Shown here: positions 37,020 through 46,458 of the stretch, one piece after another
Position numbering within the stretch: the stretch's first letter is position 1
Layout: each line of letters starts with the position of its first letter
Assembly (NCBI RefSeq): GCF_014205765.1
Contig: NZ_JACIIZ010000004.1
Span: 310,001-374,000, forward strand
DNA length: 64,000 nucleotides
Reading direction: 5' to 3'
From: Nitrospirillum iridis
Lineage (GTDB): Bacteria > Pseudomonadota > Alphaproteobacteria > Azospirillales > Azospirillaceae
Made by a program: the position numbers and the translations under genes
Notes under the pieces: generated by a model
What the model was told of the DNA's origin: nothing
The model's input: only the letters and a program-made list of their open reading frames with translations
The model's database searches: none

Positions 37020-37048
37020 TTGACGGATCGGGTCGGAGCGCCTACATA
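37020..37048 (+). promoter_or_regulatory. Sigma70-type promoter for erpA
   Basis: TTGACG (37020-37025), 17-nt spacer, TACATA (37043-37048): five of six matches at -35 and a fair -10, about 100 bp ahead of the erpA ATG in the dgt/erpA divergent gap. Best-looking plus-strand promoter in the window. Confidence 0.6.
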
Positions 37049-37145
37049 CTATGGGCGTTACAGAGGAACGTGGTCCCTGTCCAGCCGCCTTTTTACCGGA
37101 GACGTGGGCGCGGGTACTACATTCTACAACCGGAAAGACCCGTCG

Positions 37146-37523
37146 ATGACCGTCACCGACACCACCCCGACCGAGACGTTCGCCCCGCCCCCCGCCCGCG
37201 CCATGAGCCTGAGCGCCAGCGCCGCCAAGCGTGTGCGCAAGCTGGCGGAGATGGAGGGCGGCCCCCACTTCATGATGCGCCTGACCGTGTCGGGTGGCGG
37301 CTGCTCCGGTTTCCAATACGGCTTCAGCTTTGACGACACCACCACGGACGAGGACCACGTGTTCGAGCGGGAGGGCGCCAAGCTGGTGGTGGACGACACC
37401 TCGCTGGACCTGCTGGCCGGCGCCGAGGTCGACTTCGTCGAGGAACTGGCCGGTTCCTACTTCAAGATCAACAACCCCAACGCCAGCTCCTCCTGCGGCT
37501 GCGGGCAGAGTTTTTCTCTTTAA
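37146..37523 (+). CDS. erpA: A-type iron-sulfur cluster insertion protein
   Basis: 125-residue Fe-S carrier of the HesB/IscA/ErpA family that passes clusters to apo-enzymes. The three Cys ligands are in place: GGGCSGFQYGF and the C-terminal SSCGCGQSF. About 20 variable N-terminal residues precede the domain. ATG 37146 is preceded by GGAAAG. ErpA rather than IscA is suggested by the stand-alone position beside dgt (no isc/suf genes nearby) and the NNPNASSSCGCG ending; the paralogue choice is inference. Confidence 0.92.
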   Translation: MTVTDTTPTETFAPPPARAMSLSASAAKRVRKLAEMEGGPHFMMRLTVSGGGCSGFQYGFSFDDTTTDEDHVFEREGAKLVVDDTSLDLLAGAEVDFVEELAGSYFKINNPNASSSCGCGQSFSL

Positions 37524-37713
37524 GCTTTCCCTCAGACGCCGGGCGCGGCCATCCGGCGCTTGGCTATCCTCCCTTTTCAGTCCGCTGACGCTCCCCGAAA
37601 AGGTCCGGCGGAAGCGGTCGCGTCCTAAAGCGCCGTCGGGCTGATACCCTGCTCGCGTTGACCGGGGCTTCGCTCTATGGTGCGCCGGAATTGCCCATTA
37701 GAGAGCCCCTGAT

Positions 37714-38487
37714 ATGCGCATCGCCACCTGGAACGTGAACTCGGTCAAGGCCCGCCTGGCCAACGTGACCGGCTGGCTGGACAGCGCCAAGCCGGACGTC
37801 GTGCTGTTCCAGGAAATCAAGTGCGAGACGGCGGCCTTCCCCCTGCAGGCTTTCCAGGATCTGGGCTATCACTGCGCCGTGGTCGGGCAGAAGGCCTACA
37901 ACGGCGTGGCCCTGCTCTCCCGCCAGCAGCCGCATGACATCATCACCCGCCTGCCGGGGGAGCCCGAGGACGAACAGGCCCGCTATGTCGAGGCCACGGT
38001 GGGCGGCGTGCGCATCGCCAGCCTGTACCTGCCCAACGGCAACCCGGTGGGCACGGAGAAATATCCCTACAAGCTGCGCTGGATGGACCGGCTGAAGGCC
38101 CACGCCGCCACCCTGCTGGTGCAAGAGGTCCCCTTCGTCCTGGGCGGCGACTACAACGTCATTCCCGAGGCGCGCGACGTCTACGACCCGCAGGCCTGGA
38201 TGACCGACGCCCTGTTCCGGCCCGAGACGCGCGCCAAGTTCCGTGAGATCACCCATCTGGGCCTGACCGAGGCCTTCCGCGCCGTGCACCCCAATGCCGA
38301 ACGCGCCTACAGCTTCTGGGACTATCAGGCCGGCGCCTGGCCCCGCGACATGGGCCTGCGCATCGACCATTTCCTGCTGTCGCCCCAGGCCGCCGACCGC
38401 CTGGTGGGCTGTTCCATCGACAAGGGCCCGCGCGGCCAGGAAAAGGCGTCCGACCACACGCCGGTGGTGCTGGAACTGGCGGACTGA
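37714..38487 (+). CDS. xthA: Exodeoxyribonuclease III
   Basis: 257-residue AP endonuclease/3'-5' exonuclease of base-excision repair. Conserved blocks: MRIATWNVNSVKARL, VVLFQEIKCE (metal-binding Glu), LYLPNGNP, GGDYNVIPEARDVY, and the C-terminal GLRIDHFLLSPQ and ASDHTPVVLEL with the catalytic His. Length matches the family (about 260). About 190 bp separates it from erpA; no clear promoter was identified there. Confidence 0.96.
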   Translation: MRIATWNVNSVKARLANVTGWLDSAKPDVVLFQEIKCETAAFPLQAFQDLGYHCAVVGQKAYNGVALLSRQQPHDIITRLPGEPEDEQARYVEATVGGVRIASLYLPNGNPVGTEKYPYKLRWMDRLKAHAATLLVQEVPFVLGGDYNVIPEARDVYDPQAWMTDALFRPETRAKFREITHLGLTEAFRAVHPNAERAYSFWDYQAGAWPRDMGLRIDHFLLSPQAADRLVGCSIDKGPRGQEKASDHTPVVLELAD

Positions 38488-38502
38488 GATTTCTGTCCCC
38501 GC

Positions 38503-38531
38503 AATGGCGTGAACTGGTGTCTCACGCCATT
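38503..38531. terminator. Hairpin between convergent xthA and sterol-desaturase genes
   Basis: Perfect 10-bp inverted repeat AATGGCGTGA / TCACGCCATT with a 9-nt loop, placed between the two stop codons. No U-run on either side, so it may be a factor-assisted or RNA-end-stabilising structure. Confidence 0.5.
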
Positions 38532-38535
38532 GGCC

Positions 38536-39684
38536 CTACCCCTCCCGCTTGCCTGTCAGCAATTCCACGGGGCCGCTGAAGGGGTAGAGGAACTGGCGGA
38601 AGAAGCCGCCAGGGATGGGCTTCACCGTGCCGTATTTCTCTGGCCAACGGTCCTTGGGCTGATGATAGGTGCGGAACACCAAATCCCAGAAGGGCGTGTG
38701 GGCGCAATAGTTGCGGTCCAGCGCCTCCGCATCGGAGGCGTGATGCCAGTGGTGGAACTGCGGCGTCACGATGACGTAGCGCAGCCAGCCCAGATCCATG
38801 GCGATGTTGGAGTGGATCAGCACCGCCTGGATTGACACGAAGATCAGGTAGGCGAATACGGTATCCTGCGGGAAGCCCAGCAGGAAGATGGGCAGCAGGA
38901 TCAGCGACCGGGTGATCAGCACCTCCAGCACGTGCAGGCGGGAGCCAGAGAGCCAGTCCATGTGCTGGGGCGAATGGTGGACGGCATGCAGGCGCCACAG
39001 CCACGGCACCTCATGATAGGCGCGGTGGCTGACATACTCCACGGCGTCGGCCGCCAGCAGCACCAGCAGGAAGCGCACCACGGCCGGCAAGGCCGTCACC
39101 TGCGCCTGCACCCAGCCGTTCACCGCCCAGCCGAACAGATCGTGCGCGAAGTGGTTGGAGATCAGCAGGAAGGCGCCAATCAACAGATGATTGACGGTGA
39201 AGTAACTGAGATCCAGTTGCCAGCCCTCGCGCAGCACCGGCTGGTCTGGTGCGACGCGGGGCAACAGGCGTTCCAGCAGGATGAAGGCGCTGCCGGTGAA
39301 GAACAGGTCCAGGACGAACCAGTCCAGCCCCACCCAGGTGCGGGCCTGATCGAAATCCTCATACGGCACATAGGGGCCGCCCAGGAACAGGGCCAACAGC
39401 ACGCCGCAGATACCGATGATTCCCGCCCGCCGGCGACGATTCCGCACGCAATCGGCCAGCCCCAGGAACACGCCCACGCCCATGGACAGCGCCAAGGTGA
39501 GGCGCAGCAAGTCCATGTTGTAATGGGGCCGCAACTCCGGCGTCGTCAGCCAGGCGGGATAGCGCAGGCACAGAACGGCGGCGATGCTGAGCAGGCCGAT
39601 GGCAAGGGAGATGGTGCCCGCGACCCTGCCCGCGACCAGCCTGGACCACAGCGTGCCCACGGTCCGCGACTTTTCCGGGGCCAT
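38536..39684 (-). CDS. Sterol desaturase/fatty acid hydroxylase family membrane protein
   Basis: 382-residue polytopic membrane di-iron oxygenase-like protein. The eight-His signature is visible as HRAYH, HAVHHSPQHMDW and FHHWHH in the C-terminal half. The N-terminal ~150 residues add four hydrophobic helices absent from the shortest members. Substrates in this family range from sterols to carotenoids, lipid A and plasmalogens; none can be chosen from context. ATG 39684 is fixed by a near-perfect AGGAGG 6 nt upstream, so the longer frame start at 39726 is rejected. Confidence 0.88.
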   Translation of the reverse strand: MAPEKSRTVGTLWSRLVAGRVAGTISLAIGLLSIAAVLCLRYPAWLTTPELRPHYNMDLLRLTLALSMGVGVFLGLADCVRNRRRRAGIIGICGVLLALFLGGPYVPYEDFDQARTWVGLDWFVLDLFFTGSAFILLERLLPRVAPDQPVLREGWQLDLSYFTVNHLLIGAFLLISNHFAHDLFGWAVNGWVQAQVTALPAVVRFLLVLLAADAVEYVSHRAYHEVPWLWRLHAVHHSPQHMDWLSGSRLHVLEVLITRSLILLPIFLLGFPQDTVFAYLIFVSIQAVLIHSNIAMDLGWLRYVIVTPQFHHWHHASDAEALDRNYCAHTPFWDLVFRTYHQPKDRWPEKYGTVKPIPGGFFRQFLYPFSGPVELLTGKREG

Positions 39685-39905
39685 GCCCGCCTCCTTCTCG
39701 ATGGAATCAGCTAGCCCCCGACTCAATCAAGAACGCGGCAAGGATGCAACCGAAACGGTGTGAACGCCGCGTATCATGGACGCGCCACGGTGGGGCACAT
39801 GATGGCGTGAATTGTCCCATCTTTGTCCGCCAGGGCCATTATCCCATGCTACGCTGCGGGCTAGCATCCAGGCCATCCCCCACCCCAGATGGCAGGAGAC
39901 AGCCC

Positions 39906-40454
39906 ATGGCCGCCACATCCGACACCGCCCTCATCGTCATCGACGCGCAAGAATCCTTCCGCCACCGGCCCTATTGGGTCCAGGCCGAGTACGACGCCTA
40001 TCGCCCGCTCCAGCAGGATCTGGTGAACGCGGCCAAGGTCCGGGGCATCCCGGTGGTCCAGGTCTTCCATGTGGATGGGGAGGCGCCGTTCAGCCATGAG
40101 TCCGGCACCATCCGCACCCTGGACGGGCTGGACATCACCGCAGACGCCACCTTCCACAAGGCGCGGCACAGTGCGTTGGTGGGCAGCGGGCTGGATGTGT
40201 GGCTGATCAGCCAGGGCATCCGCCGCGTCGTCATCTCCGGCGTGCGGACGGAACAGTGCTGTGAGACCACGACGCGTCACGCCTCCGACCTGGGTTTCGA
40301 CGTCACCTACGTGACGGAGGCGACGCTGACCTTCCCCATGACGGACGCCAAGGGACGGACCTGGGGCGTGGACGAGATCAAGGCCGCCACCGAACTGGTG
40401 CTGGACGGACGCTTCGCCCGCATCGCCACGGTCGCCACGGCCTTCGACGCCTGA
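39906..40454 (+). CDS. Isochorismatase-like cysteine hydrolase
   Basis: 182-residue soluble hydrolase of the isochorismatase-like fold. The triad can be placed: Asp in VIDAQESF, Lys in FHKARHSAL, and Cys in GVRTEQCCETTTRHASDLG. The family includes nicotinamidases, biuret and carbamoyl hydrolases, and isochorismatases; the substrate is unknown. AGGAG lies 8 nt before the ATG. The gene ends 10 bp before a GlxA-type regulator, a very common pairing in which the regulator controls the hydrolase. Confidence 0.88.
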   Translation: MAATSDTALIVIDAQESFRHRPYWVQAEYDAYRPLQQDLVNAAKVRGIPVVQVFHVDGEAPFSHESGTIRTLDGLDITADATFHKARHSALVGSGLDVWLISQGIRRVVISGVRTEQCCETTTRHASDLGFDVTYVTEATLTFPMTDAKGRTWGVDEIKAATELVLDGRFARIATVATAFDA

Positions 40455-40464
40455 GGGCCGCCGC

Positions 40465-41487
40465 ATGACCGTTTCCACCGGCCCCGCGCGCACCCTGCCC
40501 GTCTATGTGGTGCTGCCGCCCAAGACCCTGTTGCTGGACGTGGCGGGGCCGGTGGAGGTGCTGCGGCGGGCCAACGTGGAACAGGACGGCCTGCGCTTCG
40601 CCGTCCGCTACGTCGGCCCGGCGGCATCGTTGGTCACCTCCATCGGCCTCAAGGTCACGGGCATCGAACCCTTGCCGGACGCCCTGCCGGCCGACGCCAT
40701 GGTCCTCGTGGTCGGGTCGGTGGAGGAGATGATGGGGGACGATCCGCCAGACGCCGCGGATGTCGCCGCCGGCAACCAGGCCATCGTCGACTGGCTGCGT
40801 CGCGCGGTGGGGCCGGGCCACCGCCTGGTCTGCATCTGCGCCGGCGCCCTGCTGGCCGGGCGGGCGGGCCTGCTGGATGGCCGGCCCTGCACCACCCACT
40901 ATAGCGATTGCGCCACCCTGGCCAGCCTGGCGCCCCAGGCGCGGGTGCTGGAAAACCGGCTGTATGTCGAGGATGGCCTGGTGGCGACCAGCGCCGGCGT
41001 TACCGCCGGCATTGATCTGATGCTGCATCTGGTGGCGGAGCTGGTGGGGCCAGCCGTGGCCCTGGCGGCGGCGCGCGCCCTGGTGGTCTACCTGCGCCGG
41101 GCGGGCGGTGACCCGCAACTGTCCGCCTGGTTGGAGGGGCGCAACCACGTCCACCCGGCGGTGCACCGGGTTCAGGACGCCATCGCCGCCGATCCCGCCC
41201 GGCCCTGGACGCAGGAAACCCTGGCGGACGTGGCCGGGGCCAGCCCCCGCCACCTGTCACGCCTGTTCAACGATCATACCGGGATGACGCTGCCGGACTA
41301 TGTCAATCGGCTGCGGGTGGCGCTGGCGGCCCAACTGCTGGGCCACACGCGGCTGGACATGGAAAGCGTGGCGGAGCGTGCCGGTTTCGCCTCAACCCGC
41401 CAGATGCGGCGCGTCTGGCGAAGCTATCATCCAACGTCCCCCAAGGCCGCCCGTGGCGCCCACGGGACTATGCCCGACCACCAATAA
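40465..41487 (+). CDS. GlxA-family AraC-type transcriptional regulator
   Basis: 340-residue regulator: N-terminal DJ-1/PfpI-like domain (about 10-200, with the nucleophile-elbow stretch LVCICAGALLAGRAGLLDG) and a C-terminal AraC double helix-turn-helix (about 235-325, QETLADVAGASPRHLSRLFNDHTG and ESVAERAGFASTRQMRRVW). Such regulators sense small amides or amines; here it most likely regulates the cysteine-hydrolase operon of which it is the second gene (10-bp spacing). Confidence 0.92.
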   Translation: MTVSTGPARTLPVYVVLPPKTLLLDVAGPVEVLRRANVEQDGLRFAVRYVGPAASLVTSIGLKVTGIEPLPDALPADAMVLVVGSVEEMMGDDPPDAADVAAGNQAIVDWLRRAVGPGHRLVCICAGALLAGRAGLLDGRPCTTHYSDCATLASLAPQARVLENRLYVEDGLVATSAGVTAGIDLMLHLVAELVGPAVALAAARALVVYLRRAGGDPQLSAWLEGRNHVHPAVHRVQDAIAADPARPWTQETLADVAGASPRHLSRLFNDHTGMTLPDYVNRLRVALAAQLLGHTRLDMESVAERAGFASTRQMRRVWRSYHPTSPKAARGAHGTMPDHQ

Positions 41488-41527
41488 AGGCCCGCCCCTC
41501 GATAAGGGGAACGACGATGGACGGGGA

Positions 41528-41815
41528 TCAGAAGCTGTGGATACGGGCCACCGCCAATTGCTCACCGGCGTAGGCCTGGCGACTGGCCAGGCAGGCGTTC
41601 AGATGGTCGGCGCGCTGGGCGCCCTGTTCGAGCCCGGGGAAAAGGTCGGACGCGGACTGCGCGCAGCTGGAAAAGGCGGGATTCTCATCGGCCACCTGGA
41701 CATAGTCATGGTCCGGCGCGCCGCTGCAGGCGGCGATGGGCAACAGCACGCCCAGGGTGGGCAACAGGCGGCCGGGCAACAGTCTGCGCACCCAATGATT
41801 GATTTTCCGGGCCAT
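41528..41815 (-). CDS. Small putative lipoprotein
   Basis: 95 residues. The N terminus has basic residues, a hydrophobic stretch and a lipobox LLPIAAC-S, so it should be lipid-modified at Cys30 and anchored to a membrane facing the periplasm. The mature part has two further Cys (SSCAQSAS and NACLASR), possibly one disulfide. GAGG precedes the ATG at about 10 nt. No family recognised; convergent with the GlxA-type regulator and followed upstream by rsmA-side intergenic sequence. Confidence 0.72.
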   Translation of the reverse strand: MARKINHWVRRLLPGRLLPTLGVLLPIAACSGAPDHDYVQVADENPAFSSCAQSASDLFPGLEQGAQRADHLNACLASRQAYAGEQLAVARIHSF

Positions 41816-41954
41816 GGCGTCATCCTCGAATTTCAGCGTCGTTCCGTATCGGAAGGTAGCGGAGGGCGACGCGGTCGGGAGTGACGACCGTCATAAAGGC
41901 GTCATTACACGGGCATAGGGGGGCCCCGCCTCCTGCATGACGGGGCCGGGCCTG

Positions 41955-42803
41955 TTATCCCTGCGCGTCCTGGTGGGTGCGCCAGGCGTGCGTCAGGCGG
42001 ACGAAGCCCGCCACCTCAATCTCCTCCGCCCGCGCGGTGGGGGCGATGCCGGCAGCCTCAAGCAGCGGTTCCGGCTGGGGCACCAGGCCCCTGAGGCCGG
42101 CGCGCAGCATCTTGCGCCGCTGGTTGAAGCATGCCGCCACCACCCGCTCCATATCCTTGAAGGACGGGGCGTCGGGCGGCAGGACGCGCGGGGTGATGTG
42201 GACCACCGAGGACATGACCTTGGGTGGCGGGGAAAAGGCCTGGGGGGGAATGTCGAACACCAGCTTAGGCACGGCCAGCCACTGGCTCATCACCGCCAGA
42301 CGGCCGTAATCCTTGGTGCGCGGCGTGGCGACGATACGGTCCACCACTTCTTTCTGGAACATCAGCGTCAGGCTGCGGAATTCCTGGATCTGCCGCAGCC
42401 AGCCCACCAGCAAGGGCGTACCCACGTTGTAGGGCAGGTTGGCGACGATGGCGCGGGGGCTGGGGGCGATGGCCGTCATATCGACCTCCAGCGCGTCGCC
42501 CTCCACCAGGGTCAGGCGACCGGCCGCCGCTTCCACCACATCGGCCAGGGCCGCCACGAAGCGGCTGTCCCGCTCCACGGCGATCACCGCCTTGGCGTCG
42601 CTTTCCACCAGGGCGCGGGTCAGGCCGCCGGGGCCGGGGCCCACCTCGATGACGGTGACGCCGGCCAGGTCGCCGGCGGCGGCGGCCACCCGCGCGGTCA
42701 GGTTCAAATCCAGCAGGAAGTGCTGGCCCAGCGCCTTGCGGGCCCCCAGGTCGAAACGGGCGATGACGTCGCGCAGCGGCGGCAGATGGGCAAGGCTGGT
42801 CAT
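41955..42803 (-). CDS. rsmA: 16S rRNA (adenine1518/1519-N6,N6)-dimethyltransferase
   Basis: 282-residue SAM-dependent methyltransferase that dimethylates two adjacent adenines near the 3' end of 16S rRNA (also called KsgA). Motifs: KALGQHFLLDLNL, SAM-binding VIEVGPGPGGLTRAL, and catalytic NLPYNVGTPLL. The start lies 25 bp downstream of the pdxA stop. Order surA-pdxA-rsmA is a widely conserved operon. Confidence 0.96.
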   Translation of the reverse strand: MTSLAHLPPLRDVIARFDLGARKALGQHFLLDLNLTARVAAAAGDLAGVTVIEVGPGPGGLTRALVESDAKAVIAVERDSRFVAALADVVEAAAGRLTLVEGDALEVDMTAIAPSPRAIVANLPYNVGTPLLVGWLRQIQEFRSLTLMFQKEVVDRIVATPRTKDYGRLAVMSQWLAVPKLVFDIPPQAFSPPPKVMSSVVHITPRVLPPDAPSFKDMERVVAACFNQRRKMLRAGLRGLVPQPEPLLEAAGIAPTARAEEIEVAGFVRLTHAWRTHQDAQG

Positions 42804-42828
42804 GGGGACTTCTTGAATGAAAGGGATG

Positions 42829-43854
42829 TCAGGTCGCGAGCGCCCGCCGCCGGGCCAGCCGGTCGGCGGAGAGCAGCGCCGCGACCAGGCTGGACGGGCT
42901 GGCCTTGCCCGTACCCGCCAACGACAGGGCCGTGCCGTGGTCGGGGGAGGTGCGGATGAAGGGCAGGCCCAGCGTGATGTTGACGCCGGTGTCGAAATCC
43001 AGGGTCTTCAGCGGGATCAGGCCCTGGTCATGGTACTGGCAGATGACCGCGTCGTAGGTCGCCCGCGCGCCGGCGTGGAACAGGGTGTCGGCGGGCAGCG
43101 GACCGGTGACGGCCAGCCCCTCCGCTTGCAAGGCGGCCACGGCCGGGGCGATGATCTCGATCTCCTCCCGCCCCATGGCGCCGCCCTCGCCCGCATGGGG
43201 GTTCAGCGCCGCCACGGCCAGGCGCGGCCGGGCGATGCCGAAATCGCGGCGCAGGGCCTGATACGTCACCCGCGCCGTGTGCAATAGCACGTCCTGGGTC
43301 AGCAGGCCGGCCACATCCTTCAGCGCCACGTGGATGGTGGCCAGCGCCACGCGCAGGCCACCGCCTTCCAGCAGCATGATGGGCTCGTCCGTCAGCCCGG
43401 CCAGATGGGCCAAGTATTCGGTGTGACCCGGATGGCGAAAGCCGGCGGCGTAGAGGCTGCTCTTCTGGATGGGGTTGGTGACCATCGCCGCCGCCCGCCC
43501 CTGCCGGACCAGGCTTACCGCCCGGTCGATGCTGGCGATCACGGCGCCGCCATTGGCCGGATCCGGCCGGCCGGGCACGACGACGGCGGGAAGATCCTGG
43601 CGCAGCACCGGCAGGGCGTCGCCGAAGACGCCCGCCGCCTCCGCCGGCGTCGCGATCTCCCGCACCGGCACGTCGAGGCCGGTGGCCGGGCCCAGGGCGG
43701 CCAGGCGGGTCGGATCGTCGATCAGGAAAAACGCGGGCAAGCCGCGTTCCCGCCGCAGGCGCCAAGCCATCAGCGCGATCTCACCGCCGACGCCGGCCGG
43801 CTCCCCCATGGTCAGGGCCAGGGGCGGGACGATCGAGGCGGTTGGCGCTGTCAT
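42829..43854 (-). CDS. pdxA: 4-hydroxythreonine-4-phosphate dehydrogenase
   Basis: 341-residue NAD-dependent oxidoreductase of pyridoxal-phosphate synthesis (DXP-dependent route). Diagnostic segments: LALTMGEPAGVGGEI, RHPGHTEYLAHLAG, LNPHAGEGGAMGREE, and YHDQGLIPLK with metal-binding His and Asp. Length is typical. It lies 39 bp downstream of the surA stop and is probably co-transcribed with surA and rsmA. Confidence 0.96.
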   Translation of the reverse strand: MTAPTASIVPPLALTMGEPAGVGGEIALMAWRLRRERGLPAFFLIDDPTRLAALGPATGLDVPVREIATPAEAAGVFGDALPVLRQDLPAVVVPGRPDPANGGAVIASIDRAVSLVRQGRAAAMVTNPIQKSSLYAAGFRHPGHTEYLAHLAGLTDEPIMLLEGGGLRVALATIHVALKDVAGLLTQDVLLHTARVTYQALRRDFGIARPRLAVAALNPHAGEGGAMGREEIEIIAPAVAALQAEGLAVTGPLPADTLFHAGARATYDAVICQYHDQGLIPLKTLDFDTGVNITLGLPFIRTSPDHGTALSLAGTGKASPSSLVAALLSADRLARRRALAT

Positions 43855-43893
43855 GGGAGCGGATACGGGGGGCGCGTGACCGCCCCCCGCCCT

Positions 43894-45249
43894 TCAGCTG
43901 CGGATGTCGATGGTGGCGGCCCGCCGCAGATCGCGCAGGTTGCGCCGCTGTAGCATGTCCATGCGCTCGCCACCGATGATGTTGGCCACCTGGTCACGCG
44001 GCGGGGCGCTGCCCTCCGGCACCTTGCGGTCGCACACCATCAGCAGCATCAGGCCGGCCTGGGTTTCCAGCGGATCGGTCGCTTGGCCCACGCCCAGCCG
44101 GCCGATCAGCTTGGCGACATCGCCGGGGATGTCACCCAGGCGGGTCATGGCCTGGGCACGGGTGGTGGCTCCGGGCAGATTGGCCTTGGCGGCGGCGGCC
44201 AGGGCCTCGCAGCTGTGGGAGTTGTCGCCAACCTTCTTCACGGTTTGGCCCAGGGTCTGGACATCGGTGCCCGGCGGCACCGGCACCACCACCTGCCCCA
44301 CCGCCACCTGGATGTCGTTGGGATCGCCGGCGGTCACCAGGCGCTCATCGCGGACCAGGAAGATGTAATAGCCCCCGGCGCCCCGCAGCGGAACGGAGAC
44401 CTGGCCTGTCGGCAGGCGCTGCAGCGCACGGTCCAGCGCCGGCTCCAGCTGCCCTTGCTGCACCCAGCCCATGTCGCCGCCGGTGGCGGCGGTGGCGCTT
44501 TGCGAGAACTGCTGGGCGACGGCGGCGAAGTTGGCGCCATGGGTGATTTCACCCACCAGCTTGTCGGCCAGCTGGTGCGCGTCCTGGTCCAGCTTGGGAT
44601 TGTCGACGGAGATGAAGATTTCCGTCAGCAGGTATTCCGGCTTGCCGGCGTTGGCGATGATGCGCGAGGTGCGGCTGTCAATTTCCTCATCGCTCACCTG
44701 GATGGTGGGGCGGATGCGGCGCTGCACCACCTTGTTCCAGGCGATGTTGGCGCGCATCTGCTCCTTCAGCGAGGAGACGGGGACGCCGCTACGTTCCAGC
44801 GTGGTGGCGAAGTCGTCCGGTGTGGCCGCCTTGTTCTGCTTGGCCAGGCGGGCGAATTCGCGATCAACCTCCTCGTCCGTCACGACCAGGTTGTTCTTTT
44901 TCGCTTCCTGAAGCTCCAGCTTCTCGTCGATCAGCAGGCGTAGAACCTGGGGCTTCAGCTTCTGCGCCACGTCCGGCGTGTCCGGCAGGCCGGTGTTGAT
45001 GATGGCCAGGCGCATGCGTCCGGCCAGATCGGTCTGGGAAATGGCCTCGTCGTTCACCACGGCGACGATGCGCTCCTCCTGCTGCCCCATGGTGGGGACG
45101 GCGCGCGGGCCAGGCAGCGCCATGCCGCTGGGGGCCGCCGCCGCGCGGGGGCCGGCCAGCTGCGCCAGCGCCGGGGTGGCCAGACAAGTGGTCAGGGCCA
45201 AGCCAAAAACGAACGCGGCAGCGGCGGAACGGCGGGAGAGTTGGATCAT
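43894..45249 (-). CDS. surA: SurA-type periplasmic peptidyl-prolyl isomerase/chaperone
   Basis: 451 residues: signal peptide (1 to ~29, ALTTCLATPALAQ), a variable linker, SurA N-terminal chaperone domain (about 60-200, RIVAVVNDEAISQTDLAGRM), then a parvulin PPIase domain (about 205-305, YLLTEIFISVDNP to GYYIFLVRDERLV). The C-terminal region contains further helices and a short degenerate domain. Function: escorting outer-membrane proteins to BAM. Placement next to lptG/lptF groups outer-membrane biogenesis genes. Confidence 0.93.
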   Translation of the reverse strand: MIQLSRRSAAAAFVFGLALTTCLATPALAQLAGPRAAAAPSGMALPGPRAVPTMGQQEERIVAVVNDEAISQTDLAGRMRLAIINTGLPDTPDVAQKLKPQVLRLLIDEKLELQEAKKNNLVVTDEEVDREFARLAKQNKAATPDDFATTLERSGVPVSSLKEQMRANIAWNKVVQRRIRPTIQVSDEEIDSRTSRIIANAGKPEYLLTEIFISVDNPKLDQDAHQLADKLVGEITHGANFAAVAQQFSQSATAATGGDMGWVQQGQLEPALDRALQRLPTGQVSVPLRGAGGYYIFLVRDERLVTAGDPNDIQVAVGQVVVPVPPGTDVQTLGQTVKKVGDNSHSCEALAAAAKANLPGATTRAQAMTRLGDIPGDVAKLIGRLGVGQATDPLETQAGLMLLMVCDRKVPEGSAPPRDQVANIIGGERMDMLQRRNLRDLRRAATIDIRS

Positions 45250-45347
45250 CTGACCTTACCGAGAGAGCGAGGAACGGAACTTATAGTGCCAAGGATGGGC
45301 GAAGGCAAACGGGCCCCGCAGGGGGGGCGGCCAGGGCGGGCGGGCGC

Positions 45348-46454
45348 TCAGCCATCCTCCAGATGCAGCAGCGCCGCCGCCCCCAGCATCAGGCAGATGC
45401 CCGCCGGCGCCCAGGCGGCCAGGAACACCGGCAGCACGCCGCTGCGCCCCAGCGCCAGGATGATGTTCTGGCTGACATACAGCACCAGCGCTGTCACCAG
45501 CCCGGTGCCCAGCATCTGCAAGGTGCCCCCGCGGCGGGTGTGTCGCAGCGAGAAGGTGCCGGCGAGGAACACCATGGCGCAGAAGAAGGCGGGCACCGCC
45601 AACATCGACTCGTAGTACATGCGGTGGCGCACCGACGACAGCCCTGTCTGTTCCAGCGTCTGGATGAAGCTGGGCAACTCCCAGAAGGACAGGGTGTCGG
45701 GCTGGGCGAAGCTTTCCTGGATGCGCGCTTCCGTCAGGTCCGTCGGCAGGGCGATCACGTCGACATGCTGGGTGGGACGGCCTGGCCGGTTCATCCACGC
45801 GTTACGCAGGACCCATTGGCCCTTTTGCAACTCGGCCGTATCGGAATCCAGGCGCCCCACCGGAATCTGGTCGCTGCCGTTGAACAGCAGGATGGTGACG
45901 GTGCGCAGGTTCACCGGCTTGCCCGGCCCCACCTGTTCGGCATGGATCAGATAGTTGCCGTTCTCCCCCTCCTGCACCTGGCGCAGCCAGACGCCGGAGC
46001 GCGCCACATCCAGCGAGCTTTGCTGGCCGCGCAGATAGCGGCCCTCCAACTGCTCATACCGCGTCAGCATGGTGGCGAACACGGGGCTCAGCAGCGTGAT
46101 GTTGATGATCCCGGCCAACAGCGCCGTCAGCAGCACCGGCGTCATGAATTGCCAGACGGAGATGCCGGCGGCGCGCACCACCACCAACTCCTGACTGCGG
46201 GTCATGCGGCCGAAGGTGTACATGGCACCCCCCAGGACGCCGAAGGGGAAGATCTGCTGCCCGATCTCCGGCAGCTTCAGGATGGCCATCCCCAGCACGA
46301 TCTGGAAGGTGGCGTCGGTCTTGGCCGCCGCCCGGCGCAACAGCTCCACCGTGTCCAGCAGCAGGACCAGGGCCAGCATGCCGCCCAGGATGACAAGGAA
46401 CCAGAACAGGAACTGGCGGGTGATGTAGACGGAAAGCGTGGGCGAGATACGCAT
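45348..46454 (-). CDS. lptG: LPS export ABC transporter permease LptG
   Basis: 368-residue inner-membrane permease of the LptB2FG complex that extracts lipopolysaccharide from the inner membrane. Pattern: three N-terminal helices (RQFLFWFLVILGGMLALVLLLDTVELL), the cytosolic coupling stretch TRSQELVVVRAAGISVWQ, a periplasmic beta-jellyroll (about 115-255), and three C-terminal helices. Starts 4 bp after the lptF stop. Confidence 0.94.
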   Translation of the reverse strand: MRISPTLSVYITRQFLFWFLVILGGMLALVLLLDTVELLRRAAAKTDATFQIVLGMAILKLPEIGQQIFPFGVLGGAMYTFGRMTRSQELVVVRAAGISVWQFMTPVLLTALLAGIINITLLSPVFATMLTRYEQLEGRYLRGQQSSLDVARSGVWLRQVQEGENGNYLIHAEQVGPGKPVNLRTVTILLFNGSDQIPVGRLDSDTAELQKGQWVLRNAWMNRPGRPTQHVDVIALPTDLTEARIQESFAQPDTLSFWELPSFIQTLEQTGLSSVRHRMYYESMLAVPAFFCAMVFLAGTFSLRHTRRGGTLQMLGTGLVTALVLYVSQNIILALGRSGVLPVFLAAWAPAGICLMLGAAALLHLEDG

Positions 46455-46458
46455 GGGA